A stretch of 64,000 nt of DNA, taken from contig NC_088099.1 in assembly GCF_036370855.1 (NCBI RefSeq), positions 139,045,017 through 139,109,016 on the forward strand. The letters run 5' to 3'. Within the stretch, counting starts at the first letter, position 1; each line of letters opens with the position of its first letter. Below are positions 1 through 12,000 of the stretch, piece by piece. The notes under the pieces are model-generated. The model worked only from the letters and a program-made list of their open reading frames with translations, did not search any database and had not been told where the DNA came from. This DNA comes from Dromaius novaehollandiae (lineage: Eukaryota; Chordata; Aves; Casuariiformes; Dromaiidae). The position numbers were made by a program, and so were the translations under genes.

Positions 1-309
1 GTTTTTCCATTGGCAAATCCCTCAAAATTTTCCATTTGAGATGCAGATCACTGCGTGTAAGGATAGGCTGGATGACAATAAGCTTGTGTTTTTGCTTGTT
101 TTAGAAGTAATCAGTAGGCTCCCACATCCCCTGAGCAAATATTGCTGAAAACTTCTTCTGTAGGGTTATTGTTTTCAGTAGATCACTTATTTAAAGAGCA
201 CGGGTTTATATGATTTTGCCTATTTTGCATTCGATGGATTGATTTTCTGCTGTTTTAAAATGTCTTCTATTATTTTCATGGAAAGTTAAATTAGAAGGAG
301 GATAAAATG

Positions 310-320
310 CCCCCCCCCCC
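310..320. repeat. short poly-C run
   Basis: Eleven consecutive C residues in the first intron; a homopolymer with no other visible feature. Confidence 0.9.
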
Positions 321-870
321 ATTCTTGTTAAACAGACTTAAACAACTGTACAAATCCAGAGTTCACTTAAAACTACAGGTTTGGCTCTAATTTGGTAACA
401 CTTTGAAGCAGGTTTAGATTGGAGGGGGGACAATGTAATTTATGTGGAGTAAGGTTTGGAGGGAACTTTTAGCTGTTCTCGTGCAATATTTATATTCTTC
501 ATATAAGTCCTTATGTAGTTGTTAGATGGCTCTCTTTTCTGTTTTGGAACAGCTAGTGTATTCTTTAGTAATTTAAGAGGCATCTATTTTCACATGAAAT
601 ACTACAGAGTTCACAGAAACATATATTCAGTATATTGCAACCTAAATTGTGATTACTGTCTGATATATACTGTTTTAAACATTAATTTATCTGAGGAGAA
701 GGCTTTTCAGCCTTTACATTCTTAATAGTCTTACTTATTTCTTTTGATAAAAGTGAACTCAAGTATAAAATTGAGCTAAAATGGGCAGACTTTATTTGAA
801 TAAACTGATATTGCTTATACTTGAATTATGTATATGAATATGACATTTTTAATAATATTGTGGCTGTATT

Positions 871-985
871 CTTCACTAGATACTCTTGGGTGAATCACAG
901 CCCATCTGTGCTTCAATCTCGCAACATATACAATGGGGATAGTAAATCCTGTCTTCATTCACAGAGTTATTGCAAAACTTATGAA
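871..985 (+). repeat. ancient MIR-like SINE relic
   Basis: The order of blocks resembles the MIR core and tail: CTTGGG, then TCAC, then CTGTGCTTCA, then AATGGGGATAGTAA, then a CACAGAGTTATTG block. In MIR these correspond to the segment running from CTTGGGCAAGTCAC through CTCAGTTTCC to ATGGGGATAATAA. Divergence is high, as expected for an element older than the bird-mammal split. The match is by eye only. Confidence 0.5.
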
Positions 986-3030
986 CATGCTGAGTCAGCT
1001 GATTTCGAGGCAGGAATGAAAAGTGTTGTTGAAGATCATGATCGGTGTTCTAAAGATATAGTATAAAGTGCAGTATCTGGAGTTGCAAATACGTATACAG
1101 AATAGTGAGAGCTTTAGTTTTACCTGCAAATTCATTTTTCGGTGATATAACGTATTTATCCATAATTTTAATGTATATTCTGGCAGAAAAGTTTCTGATG
1201 ACATAATTACCTCACGTTTTAAATAATAGGGATGACAGAAGCAGAGAAAAATGATACACTTAAGTGATGCTTTGAATATTTATAGAAAACAAATCAGTGA
1301 TGTATGCTTCACTGAATCATACATTTTATTCCCTGCAGAAAGTTAATCTGCCGTTTCTGATCAGTAGTTCATGGGTGATTCCTTAGATATTTGCAAGTAC
1401 ATAACGTATAACTATGTTCTAACAATTTTACAATATACTACATTTATTACTTGTGATCAAAACTTAACCCCAGGTTTTAAAATAACTAAGGAAATGCTTT
1501 GTTTACGCCAAAAAAGTAGTTGCAGTTTATTTTTTGTATGCATGTAGAAAAAGGAAATTTAGTGAAGAGTTCTTGAGCACCCTGTAGCTTGATATCTTCA
1601 GTTGCTCGGGAGGATTAGATCAGAAGTCATAGACTGTGCATTCAAAGACTGAGGCATGCTGCATTAATCTTCCGTCCTGCTTGCACTTGCCTGCTGAAGG
1701 CCCATGGACTGCTCAGAGGTGTGCAGGTTTAGCATCTGTGTGAGTGCTTGGAGCATGGGGAGGCTGCAACTGGGATTAATGTTGCCTTATTTCAGACATC
1801 CAAAAGGTGCCTAAGTTTAAGATTTATGTGTGGGCCTCCTTCGATAACTAATGAAAAGGAACAGGTATTTCTGGAGTGCAGTCTCATCCAAAGGTGTAGC
1901 TGGCTAAGAGGTGAGATAAATTAACTATAGAGAGAATCACTGTGGAGAGAAGCATTACTTGTTAAGGTTAGGTGAAATGAATTCCTCTTCATTGTCAACT
2001 CTTCTGCTCATGAACACCTTCACAAAGTTGTAATCTAAGGTGCTGCTGTCTTATTTCCATTATCCACATACGTATGTTTGGACAAAGTTAAGGATATACG
2101 TAAATTTTTATGTGATTCATATACCTCATGCTGACAGCATAGGCCATGTACACACTTTCCAAGTCCAAGAATCTCTGTACGAATTACATGTTCTACCCGA
2201 ATGAATACTGACTTCTGCCGTGGTGGACCTGCCCGTGCGCAAGAACTTAATTGCAGATAGTATTGTCGATTAAAATCTTTCTTCTGTATGTTGTTCAGAG
2301 TTTGTGCTCTGAAATCTCAGGGCAGGATAGTTCTTGATAATGGGCTGTAAGGAGAAAGTAGACAACCACAATTCAGTGCAAGTTCAGATTTCTGAAATAC
2401 GTTGTTTGGAAAAGATGCAGATCTGGGCTTATTGGGATTTATAAGAACATAGTATCTTTAGAAGTCTGTCTAGAAGGGAAATTTTATTTTGGCGGTTAAC
2501 TATAGCCTCTGCTAGAGCATATTTTTACAGTAACGTTGCTTTACAGCAGTTAGTGTAGTGGGAATGTGACTGTTTTACTGTCAACACCTGTGTATCTCTG
2601 TGAGGTAGTGTCCCACTTAGGACCATGTTCCACATGCTTTATGTATTCTACATACTAGCAATGAACTGCTGCAGAGACTATGCATTACTGATGGTGCAAA
2701 TAAAGCTAATTAAACCAAAAATACATTAAAATGGAGACAAGAGATCTTGTAAAATGAGTAAGAATTTATAAAGGAAATGTGACTACAGAACTGTTCACCA
2801 TCGCATCAGCCTAAACCATTGTGTTTGAGTGTAGAGTTGCTAACAATATATTGTAAACCAGGTCACTGCTTTTTAATTAAATTAAAACTGTATGAGTGGT
2901 TATCAGAATGAAATAAGTTTATTCCAGTCACATTCAGAATGATTGTTCTTAGATGCTGAAGGATTTACAGTGATGGAAAAAGATACATTCTTCAGTGCTC
3001 TGCTTTACATGTTTGCTTCTTTCCTCACAG

Positions 3031-3099
3031 TACAGCGCTGTGGATACAAACCCTTTATCTGTGTATGTTATGCAGCCCATCTGGGACAAAATTATTAAG
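3031..3099 (+). CDS. SELENOI-like exon with the [10 protein letters not shown] block
   Basis: This 69-base exon has an acceptor TTCCTCACAG at 3021-3030 and a donor GTAAGA from 3100. It starts and ends in phase 0. It encodes 23 residues, beginning [18 protein letters not shown] and ending KIIK. SELENOI has almost the same segment ([18 protein letters not shown]), just before the first membrane segment on the cytosolic side. The downstream exon continues with IVPLWIAPN, equivalent to the VFPTWLAPN segment of SELENOI. Confidence 0.92.
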
Positions 3100-6000
3100 G
3101 TAAGAGTCTTATTTAATAGAAATATGAAATGAGAATATAAGAATTTGTTTTAAGGTACAAGAGAGAGATTTCATTTAAAAATAGCTATTGTTTTACAAAG
3201 CTGAAATTAAGACATCTGTATGAAAGCAAAAAATTTTTACAGGATATATAGCTATCTTTAAGATGAGTGTGTTTGGATTTTGAGTTTTTTTTTTTAAAAA
3301 AAGGCTGTATTTGTTTTTTCTGATCATTGTACAAAAAGCATCAGTTCCTATTACAGCTTCTTCAAATGGCTTTACAGACATTGAAGGATTTACTTAGTAC
3401 AAATTATTTTCCCACAGCATACGCTGCCTAACAACAGCATTCCTTTATCTCTGTGCTGTGCAAGTGCTGTCTCATTTTCTCCCAAGGGTACTTGCTCCAG
3501 AGAGCTTGGCATTTCTCTGAGAAGCTGAAAATGAGAGCGGTTACCATGATCACCGTAACGACTGGGAGGTGGCATCTCTTGAATGCATTATGATCTGCAG
3601 TTTTTAAAAACAGAGCTGCTTACAATTAGTTTTGCTGCTGTTGGCAAAAATAGAGGCTATATTTCAAATAAATATAAGCTTTATTGATCTTCAGGGAAGC
3701 AATGACTTCTGCATCTGGCTCTTAAATGGAGATCTATGAATTGGAACAGGCTTGGATATGAACCTATATGCATAAAATGGATGTATGCGGTCAGAATGCT
3801 GTTGGATTCATTGTATTTGTGTTTTATAACCCAGCTATTACTAACACTTAATGTAGCAGGAAAATCATAATCTCCTGTTCGTAACGTTAATGTAATTTCA
3901 TAAAAGTTTTTATATGACCCAACTTCAGGATCAAAAAAGACCAGAACCAGATATGAGAAGAAAGCAATTCAAAGATGCTAAATTGAATTCAGAAATTCAA
4001 TTTAGGGCCAGTTGTTTCTATTCCCACCACAACAGGGAGGGAAGCAAGGAGGTAGAAAAGCCTCCCACTGCTCTGGAATCTGGAAGAGCAGAGCCTTTAC
4101 CACGTGTTCCCCCGCCTTTACTCTGCACTCATGGTCTGGGTTAGGAGATCCATGAGTATTCAACTGCTATCAAATTGGAGGCAGAGTGGTAGTATTATTG
4201 ATGCAAAACTTCCTTTTGGGGGAAATTTCTCTAGCAGTTGCAACGTTCTGCTGCCAGTCCCCATGTAGTGTAAAGGGTGAATCATAGATCCTATAAAATA
4301 TACTGTGACCTCTTTAGTTTTTTTGAACCTCCTTAAATTTTACCCAGGCATGATTTTGTTCACGTCCTGCTAAAGGGGAACCCAGACCAGAACAGTGGAC
4401 TGAAACCCAGCTTCGAAAGCTGGGAAAGCTGAGTGTAGAAGCCAAGTCAGTTGTGGGCGCCGTGTTTACCTTGTCATTTTGTTCAGTTTGAGCACTGAAG
4501 ACACAGCAATCAATTTTTCACTTTCCCTTCTGATGCAAGAACACTACAGGATAGTACTCAGTAACGTATCATAAAAAATTAAAAAGGAAATTTTCAGATT
4601 GCTCTCAGCTTTTGTAGAGTAGTCATTCTAAGATTAAAGAGATACTGCCAGGTAAACTTAGCAATGAGTTGTATTTTTTGTAAAATGAGAGCCCTGTAGA
4701 GGAGCTGGGAATGCGCAGTTACAGTGTGACATCAGTATGTAGTGGAGATTGCGATAGAGCTCAGGGCTAAAAATGAGAAGTGATGGAGCACCAAACCTAC
4801 TAGCTAAAACTCAGTTGAGCAAAAGACATTATCAGGAACTGAATTTACTAGAATGGTTGTGTTCCTGGCTAAGAACTAAAAAGAAGTGTGACAGTAAATA
4901 TGGTCCTAAACTCAGTCAAAAGAAATTCTGCTCACTTGCTTGTCAGTGAATACCCTTTTCCCCCCTGAAATGTAAATAAAATAGTGATATCCTAGTAAAT
5001 GTGATCAAATCTTATTTTTAGGAGGAGAAACTTTGCATGCATTTACTTGTTGATTTTTTTGTGGCTTGCACCTATAGTAAGCATTATAACTGGTCTATGA
5101 CCAGTGATCTAGAATGCAATATTCAGTGTTCTAAAATACAATATTGAATTTACATTTTACAGTATATCGTTTTATTTCTATTTAAATAGAACACTGCATT
5201 ACAATAGGGAGATTAATTAAAGCTGGGGCAATTTTTAAGAACAAGAAACAGATTGCTTCTAATATGTTCATTGAAAATTATGTAGTAAAAGTGTGCCTTT
5301 TGGTGACTGGGAAGTCTAAATTCTCTCAGGTTGGACATCGTAATACATGTATTTGGATACAATGGCAGATGGATATGAATCAATTCTCTTTTCGTTTCTA
5401 ATCTGGTGAAAATAAGCATTCCATGCGGAGTATTTTCACCAGACTCTAGAGGAGTTAAAAAAAAATCACAGAGCCAAGCAAATAAAAAAACCTGTGAGAA
5501 CAGAGGCATGGGATTCAGGGCTGGTCCTTAAGGTGTCATTTTAGTCCTAGTTATGGAACAAGTTTCTGTATATTCCAAAACACAAAGGAAAACCTTAGTA
5601 TTATCCCTTTCTACTCTGCAATATCATTCACTGTAAGATGTGTTTCTTATATTGCAAGAAATTAAGGAGAGCCTGACATTAGACAAGATGCAGAAATTTG
5701 TGAGCTCAGATGTTGACATAGCTCAGAAATGAGAACATATTGTCATAACTTGGTTCATGTAACTATTGTGGGGGTATTAGCAAAGCAAACAATTAGTGCA
5801 TTTAGGTTAGAAATTTTCCTGAGAATCCTGAGCATTACAGCAGGATGAAGAGGTTCCCGTGCTTTCCTCTTCTTTCTCATGTACTGTGTCATGTCCATGC
5901 ATCAGTTTGTGCATGATTTTTGAATGTGTATGCTTTAGGTATCTGTGGACTTCTTACTGAAGCTGGTGCCAATACAAAGTGAAAAGGAATTGTTTTATGG

Positions 6001-9000
6001 CTTGGTTTTATAACGCGCTCGAAGTGTTTCCGTAATATGCTTGTCCAAGACAGCTTTTCCCCATTGCATGACAGTATGTGAAGAGTGGCTCAAATTCAGC
6101 ATGCCTGTGCTCGTCAGCAGAGTGACAACTAACTTTCTCTACATGTCATTTAAAATGATTCTGATTGTGCTACTGTAGATATTTCTTCTTAAATAACTGA
6201 CAGTTATTTCAATGCTTTGTCTTTTTGCCTTTCCTTTAATCAAGATTTGTATCTGATAATAAAACACAGTCATGGGCTATCTGGCAGATAACGGATGGTA
6301 TTACTTAGCTACCATACTAGCTGAATTTATTCCTTTATTTGTATTCATGAGAAATCACATTTGTGCAGGACAATAAGCAGAAAAGGAGCAAATCCCACTA
6401 GGATACACAGGTGTATGCCAGCTCCATCGAAGTCAGTTAACCCCCCCCCCCCCCCCCCCCCACACACACAGTTGCTCTTATGAACTTTGATTTTATCATT
6501 AGGATTGTGCATGAGTAGAATTTTAGTGGTCTCAAGAGACTTAGTCAAGCAACGCTTGAAGTTTGAATAGGGCCTCATATAAATATGTGCACTTTACAGT
6601 TTATTAGCTAAACAGGCAGTTGGTTATATTAAAACATTTGTTGTTTATGTTCAGGTTTTAGCGTGAATGACTGTAGACCTGTTAAAACAGAAATCAGTTA
6701 GTAGTTGGTGGAACCAAAAGTTTTGTAAAATGTCCAAGTGTGCAGTGGTTTCACAGGAGAACAGATGTAATTCTTCCTAATGGAGCTGTGAGTTGTATTA
6801 CTTATGTACTATGTCAATGTGTTAGTCTTGGACTGCCTGTTAATTAGATAGTAGTGACTGTACTGTGTCCCTAGGTAGGATACTAGTAAAGCCAGGCTGT
6901 GATTTTCAACGTTTGAGAAGTTAATCTTCAACACTCTGTAATTTTTGAGTTGTTACATAGGGTGATGGTAGTGTAATGCTAACCAAAAGAATCAAGGGCA
7001 TTAAATATAACAAAAGGGATTTTGCTGGTTGGACTGCTTTCAAAATATATTGACAAATCAGGTCAGTTAAGGATCAAAGCAGTATGCATAGCAGGTGAAC
7101 TGGAGAAGAGGTTGTTTTCTTGAGGATAGATCTCTTGTAACTGTTCACGGTGTGTCCACTAGCCAAAGAGGCTGAGAGTATAATTGATGGTTTCCTTATA
7201 AAATATATGATGCCAGAACCTGTGTTAAAATAATTCCTTCATGTTTGTACTGTGTAAACAAAAATTATTTCCTGTAGTAACATTAATAATGTCATTGTGT
7301 CTATTTCGAATAATGAACCTAATCAGAAAGCAGGCATTTACGGGGCCTTACTTTAATTTATAGTCAACAATTATTATGAATCATGCAGGAGAAATCAGTC
7401 ATTTTAAAACAGTACATTGGAGGGCATCTATATGTCCATGTCAGTGGCTCATCCACAGGTTGTCTTAAAGCACTATTTTGATCCTGTTTTTAGAGCAAAA
7501 GAGACCAATCGAGAATGTCTTTATTGGCCTCAGTCATTCTTATTCCATGTAAGGTCAGAGACATCCGGCAAACTGCATAGCAGGAGATTCATGTCAAGCC
7601 TCTACCTTACGTTTCTGCATCCACAGGTATCAGAATTAGATGTGATGCTGTCACTGCATACTGAGCGTGCAGTGAATTTAATCAGATGGGAATGTGCACT
7701 GAAGAGTTGTTCCTTATATGTTCTCTTAAAGGTACTTCAGGAAATATTTGCTGTCACTTGTTCTTCGGAATTTAGGATTGGGCTTTTAAAAACTCATAAT
7801 GATAGATATATTAAAATGTGTGTAATATGTTTTTGTTGTAGCTGTAGGCATTCCATTTTATGTTTCTACTACTGTAAGATCTTCCATACAGAGTTTAAAA
7901 TTGATGATAAAATCCTATCCATAAGGAAAGCAGCTATCAGATGTAATAATTTTTCCAATGTTATTAGAAGAAACATTAAGAAATATAACTGAAAAATATT
8001 TTTCAGGAATTTCCCTGGTTTTGAAAGTATGCATTGTACATTATCAGCTGCACAATTTCCCCTGAATATTATTGATTGTTTGTACTGTAATAGCAGCAAG
8101 AGGATCTAATCAGGATCATTAATGTTAGACCTTCCAATTTTATATGCAGATTTTTCACATAACAATATGATAGAGGAAGGTAATGATTTGAAATGTTTTA
8201 TAGTACTGAAGTACTTCTTTATGTGCATTTTCACTCTTTCATCATTCCAAAAAACTGAGTATAAGCCTCTTTTTTTAAAAAAATATTTTGAATATATTGA
8301 TAGTGTGTTTGAGTGACAGCGGTGGTCTATGTTTATACTGCATTTCTGCAAATATGTTTGGGCCAAAAATTGTGTAAAAAGCTGTGTATACTGTTTCAGA
8401 AACTAGCTTGGAGAAACTGTCCCGCTTGGCAACAGCTTTACCAAAAAAAACCCTGTCGCACCGTAAGGAATAAAGCCACAGGGGACTAATAGTCAAGAGT
8501 GGTTAATGGAGAGGAAGAATTAGAGGCTCAGGTGAAGATGGACAGTGCTTTTCCTCACTCTGCAAAGTAAAATGAATTAATGTAGCATTTATAATTTATG
8601 GCTAAAGAGGGAGGCTCTGCAGAAAGTTAGTATCTAGAGAAGCAGGGAGCTGTTTGTAGCAGGGAGTTCTTTTGAATATAGAGGGTAATGCACTCAATGT
8701 CTGACTGTTCTGTGGATGTTTTGAGTTAGAAGGTATTAACATATTTTAAAGAAGAAATGTGCTTAGCATGGAATAGAATGCTTTTAAAAACTGCCATGTA
8801 GATGCTGAATTACCACACTGGGGTGCTGCAGTCTTCTTTCAGTTGTGTTATGCAAAATCGTGAGAAACTTTCCTTGGTGTTTGGGAAAATAAGCAGAGTG
8901 TATAGCATATGAAATATAATGTTTTTAAATTACATTTTTACTGCAGTCACAGATCCAGGCAGAGAGATGACATTTAAAAATAAGTTGCTTCAGAAATGAA

Positions 9001-12000
9001 AACTGTATTTTTAATTCGAAAATGGAAACATATACACAAATCTGAACATTATGGATGTCATATACAGGTTTCTCCTTTCCCGATAGAAATATTTAATTAA
9101 AATAGGGCTTTTAATTTGAAATATGATTTTTCTTAGAATTTTTTTTTCTTTTTTAACAGATAGTGCCTTTGTGGATTGCTCCCAATGTGTTAACATTCTC
9201 TGGATTTGTGATGATTTTAGTTAATTATTTTCTAATATCTTTTTATGACTGGGACTACACTGCCTCAGGTAAATATCCTCATGTTGTGATTTTCAGAATT
9301 ACAGAGCTGCTTGTGTCATAGGCCTGAATGATACAGCGAGGTATCAGATACCTGAATCTTCCCATTCCCTTAATGAGCATATAGGAGGATCTGCCCTCAC
9401 ACATGGCATTATAAATTCAGGCCATTTTATTGGAACAGCTTATTTAGTTTCATCCATAAAAATGGGTTTCAGCGTGTAGTGTTCAAAGTCTATGATAATA
9501 TCTCATTTGACTTAGAGTGCGTGCCAATATTCTAATACGCAGTGATTTCTTAAACAAGGTAACTGAGAAAAATAAACACCCTAATGTTCTTCATAAAATT
9601 TTCATTAGTCTCACATTTCTTGATATCTAAATCCACGCCTGAATTCGTTAATTGTGCTTTCATTACTCCGTATAAAAAGTTTGCCATCCCCCACGGCAAG
9701 ACTGCTTCTAGACAGAAGAAATACTTTCCAAACAAATCTTCCTTGAAATTATATCTTTCAAAGTCCAAATCCGTATTTTCTCCTGGTGATAGAACAGGTC
9801 AGAAGCTTTTTGGAGCTGGCCGTTCCTGAGCATAGGGAATGTTCAGACCTGGAATTCTTAGACCAGTTGTTGAAAAAACCAAAAAAGCCTACAGTAAGTA
9901 TCTGCCAGGTGATTAATATGTAAAATCTTTGCTTTTCTTTAAACTAGGCAATTTGGAAAAGACTCAGCATTCTACTTTCTGGAAAAATTATGTTTGTTTT
10001 TTTGTTCCTTTTAATATCTTGTGCCTGTGATTAGGTTCGGGAGGTACTTCTTGGTGTGAACTGTTTGTAGATTTATTAAGACAGTTCTGGAAGCAGACAT
10101 ACTTACTAGTAGTTCTGCTTCAAAAATAATCCTGTATGAGTATTAAATTTTCAAGGGCCAGTATGTTACGTAAATATCTAGCCTCATCTTTATACACTTG
10201 GATTTTTATCAATGCAGTTGATATTTACTAAATTCTGTAATAAAATAGTATCCAGTACTGACCTTTTCATTGGATAATTTTACCATGCATGACACGTTCC
10301 CAGTGGACACGTATTGAATTTGAAGATACTTGAAATAATGATATAAAGTATGTTAGAATTTAGACTTCTATGCGTAGTTTGCAAGCCTATTCTTAATTTC
10401 ACATGAAAACAGTATCCATCATTTCTCTATTGATTGAAAACGTTCATGCAACCTAACTAGTCTTTTGAGTATCATATATCAATTCCATGCACAGGATCAG
10501 AAATAAAAGCCGTAATTTCCTGGGCAGCTGTTTTCCATTCTATAGTTTGCAAATTTGCAGCCAAGAATCAGGAAGTGCCGTCTTTGCTTTCAGAACAGCA
10601 ACGTGAGACATGAGTGAGAAGTGTTCAGGAACGTGGCCTTCAGTGTTGGCATCTCTCAGTTTAGTAAGGGGATGCCTCTGTGTACCGCTGTTCCCTCTTG
10701 TTCTGTGCAGGATGCTGGCAACCTGAAAGGGTTTCCCCCGTACAGCAGTTCACTGCTGGCTTCTTCCATATTGGATTATGTTTAATTTAAATAGAACACT
10801 CTTTGGAGAAAGGACTGATTTCTTTAAAAGTGCAGCAATAATCTTGGGTTATTGTTTCTAGCAGAACAATAACAGAACCTTGCATTCTGTCCAGTTCAGC
10901 TTTCTCTTCCAGGTTCATTAAAAAAATACCAGGCACATTATGAAAAGGGAAAAAAAGGGTGCTATATCTGTCTTAGCCTAAGGGCAGAGTTTTCCTGTTC
11001 AGATCTATATGGTAAAGCTGCTGTACAAAACTCACATTGGTGTTAATAAAAATGATCGTGCTTGAAAACTACAGTTTTTAATATATTCAGAATATTACAT
11101 AAGCAGTAACTAATTTTTTGATGGGTAATTTCCCATGAACAGTGAAAAATTTTGTCCAGTTACTGTCCTTATTTTGTGGAGTATTGCAGTCACTTCAGCA
11201 CCAAAAAGCTCTCCCTTATTTTCTTCACTTTACCATATGAGCATATTCAGGCTTGGTCGTTGTTTCCTTGAGATGTAGAGCTCACTGATGACCTGAGTTG
11301 ATTGAAGGCCAAAAACAAATCTTAACTTTAATTCTGTTTTATATATTAGGCTAATCAGTGGCAGTTTGTTCCTATGTATATACATATCTTGGTTAGATTT
11401 CTTTAATCTTAACCGCTGTTATACTGACTCTCTATTCAATTTATTTCAGGTACCAGTCCTGGACTTGTTCCAACCTGGGTGTGGCTGTTTAGTTCTTTTA
11501 CCACCTTTTGTGCTTATACTTTAGGTAAAGTATGCTGGAGTAATTTACACATCTGGAGTCTTCATAGAGTTTTATCTGCTAGTTCACTAATTCTGATATC
11601 CAAATGAAAAGGCATAGTGGATAAATTATTGACTTCTCTCCAAAACAGTTGTCTGATATTAAAAAAAGATTAACAACCATGAGACTTTAAAAAAACCCAA
11701 CAGTTTTTAATGCTATGTAGTAGCTTATGTGACTGTAGCTCTTCTCTTTAAAGTTTGGATTCTTTCTGTAGAGGGACAATAGAAATCATTTCACAGCACA
11801 GGCCATTACTGTTGGGTTTCATAAAAATCTTTGGTACTGAACCACTAACTTTTTGAGAAGCTACCTGACATTTGCTCTAACTTTCAAGGACAGGAGAAAC
11901 AAAGAGCAAAGTAGATAAAAAAGGGAATTAATGTAACCTTCTGTTTTAACCTATAAGGCACGTCAGTGCTGACAGTGTGTGTCAGGAGAGACAATATGGA

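Larger units (their letters stand above)
1..3030 (+). other. partial first intron of the SELENOI-like gene
   Basis: No coding exon is recognised here. The first coding exon expected for the family, encoding about 19 residues ending in something like DKYK, was looked for and not found, so it should lie left of the window. The stretch is AT-rich, with an 11-base C run at 310-320 and one MIR-like relic near 871-985. A pyrimidine-rich tract leads into the acceptor at 3029-3030. Short ORFs here show no family resemblance. Confidence 0.7.
3100..9159 (+). other. intron of the SELENOI-like gene (about 6.1 kb)
   Basis: AT-rich intron. It holds a perfect 13-bp inverted repeat at 5402-5443, smaller hairpins at 4416-4434 and 5089-5105, and a 21-base C run followed by a short CA repeat at 6441-6470. 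The longest open frame in the whole window (7417-7992) also lies here, but it has no recognisable motif and lacks splice or codon support. No other gene is seen. Confidence 0.75.

Noticed and set aside
7417..7992. Open frame of 191 codons on the plus strand, the longest in the window
   Set aside because: It lies inside an AT-rich intron, has no recognised domain or membrane/signal pattern, and contains Cys/Phe/Tyr-rich low-quality stretches. Judged chance.
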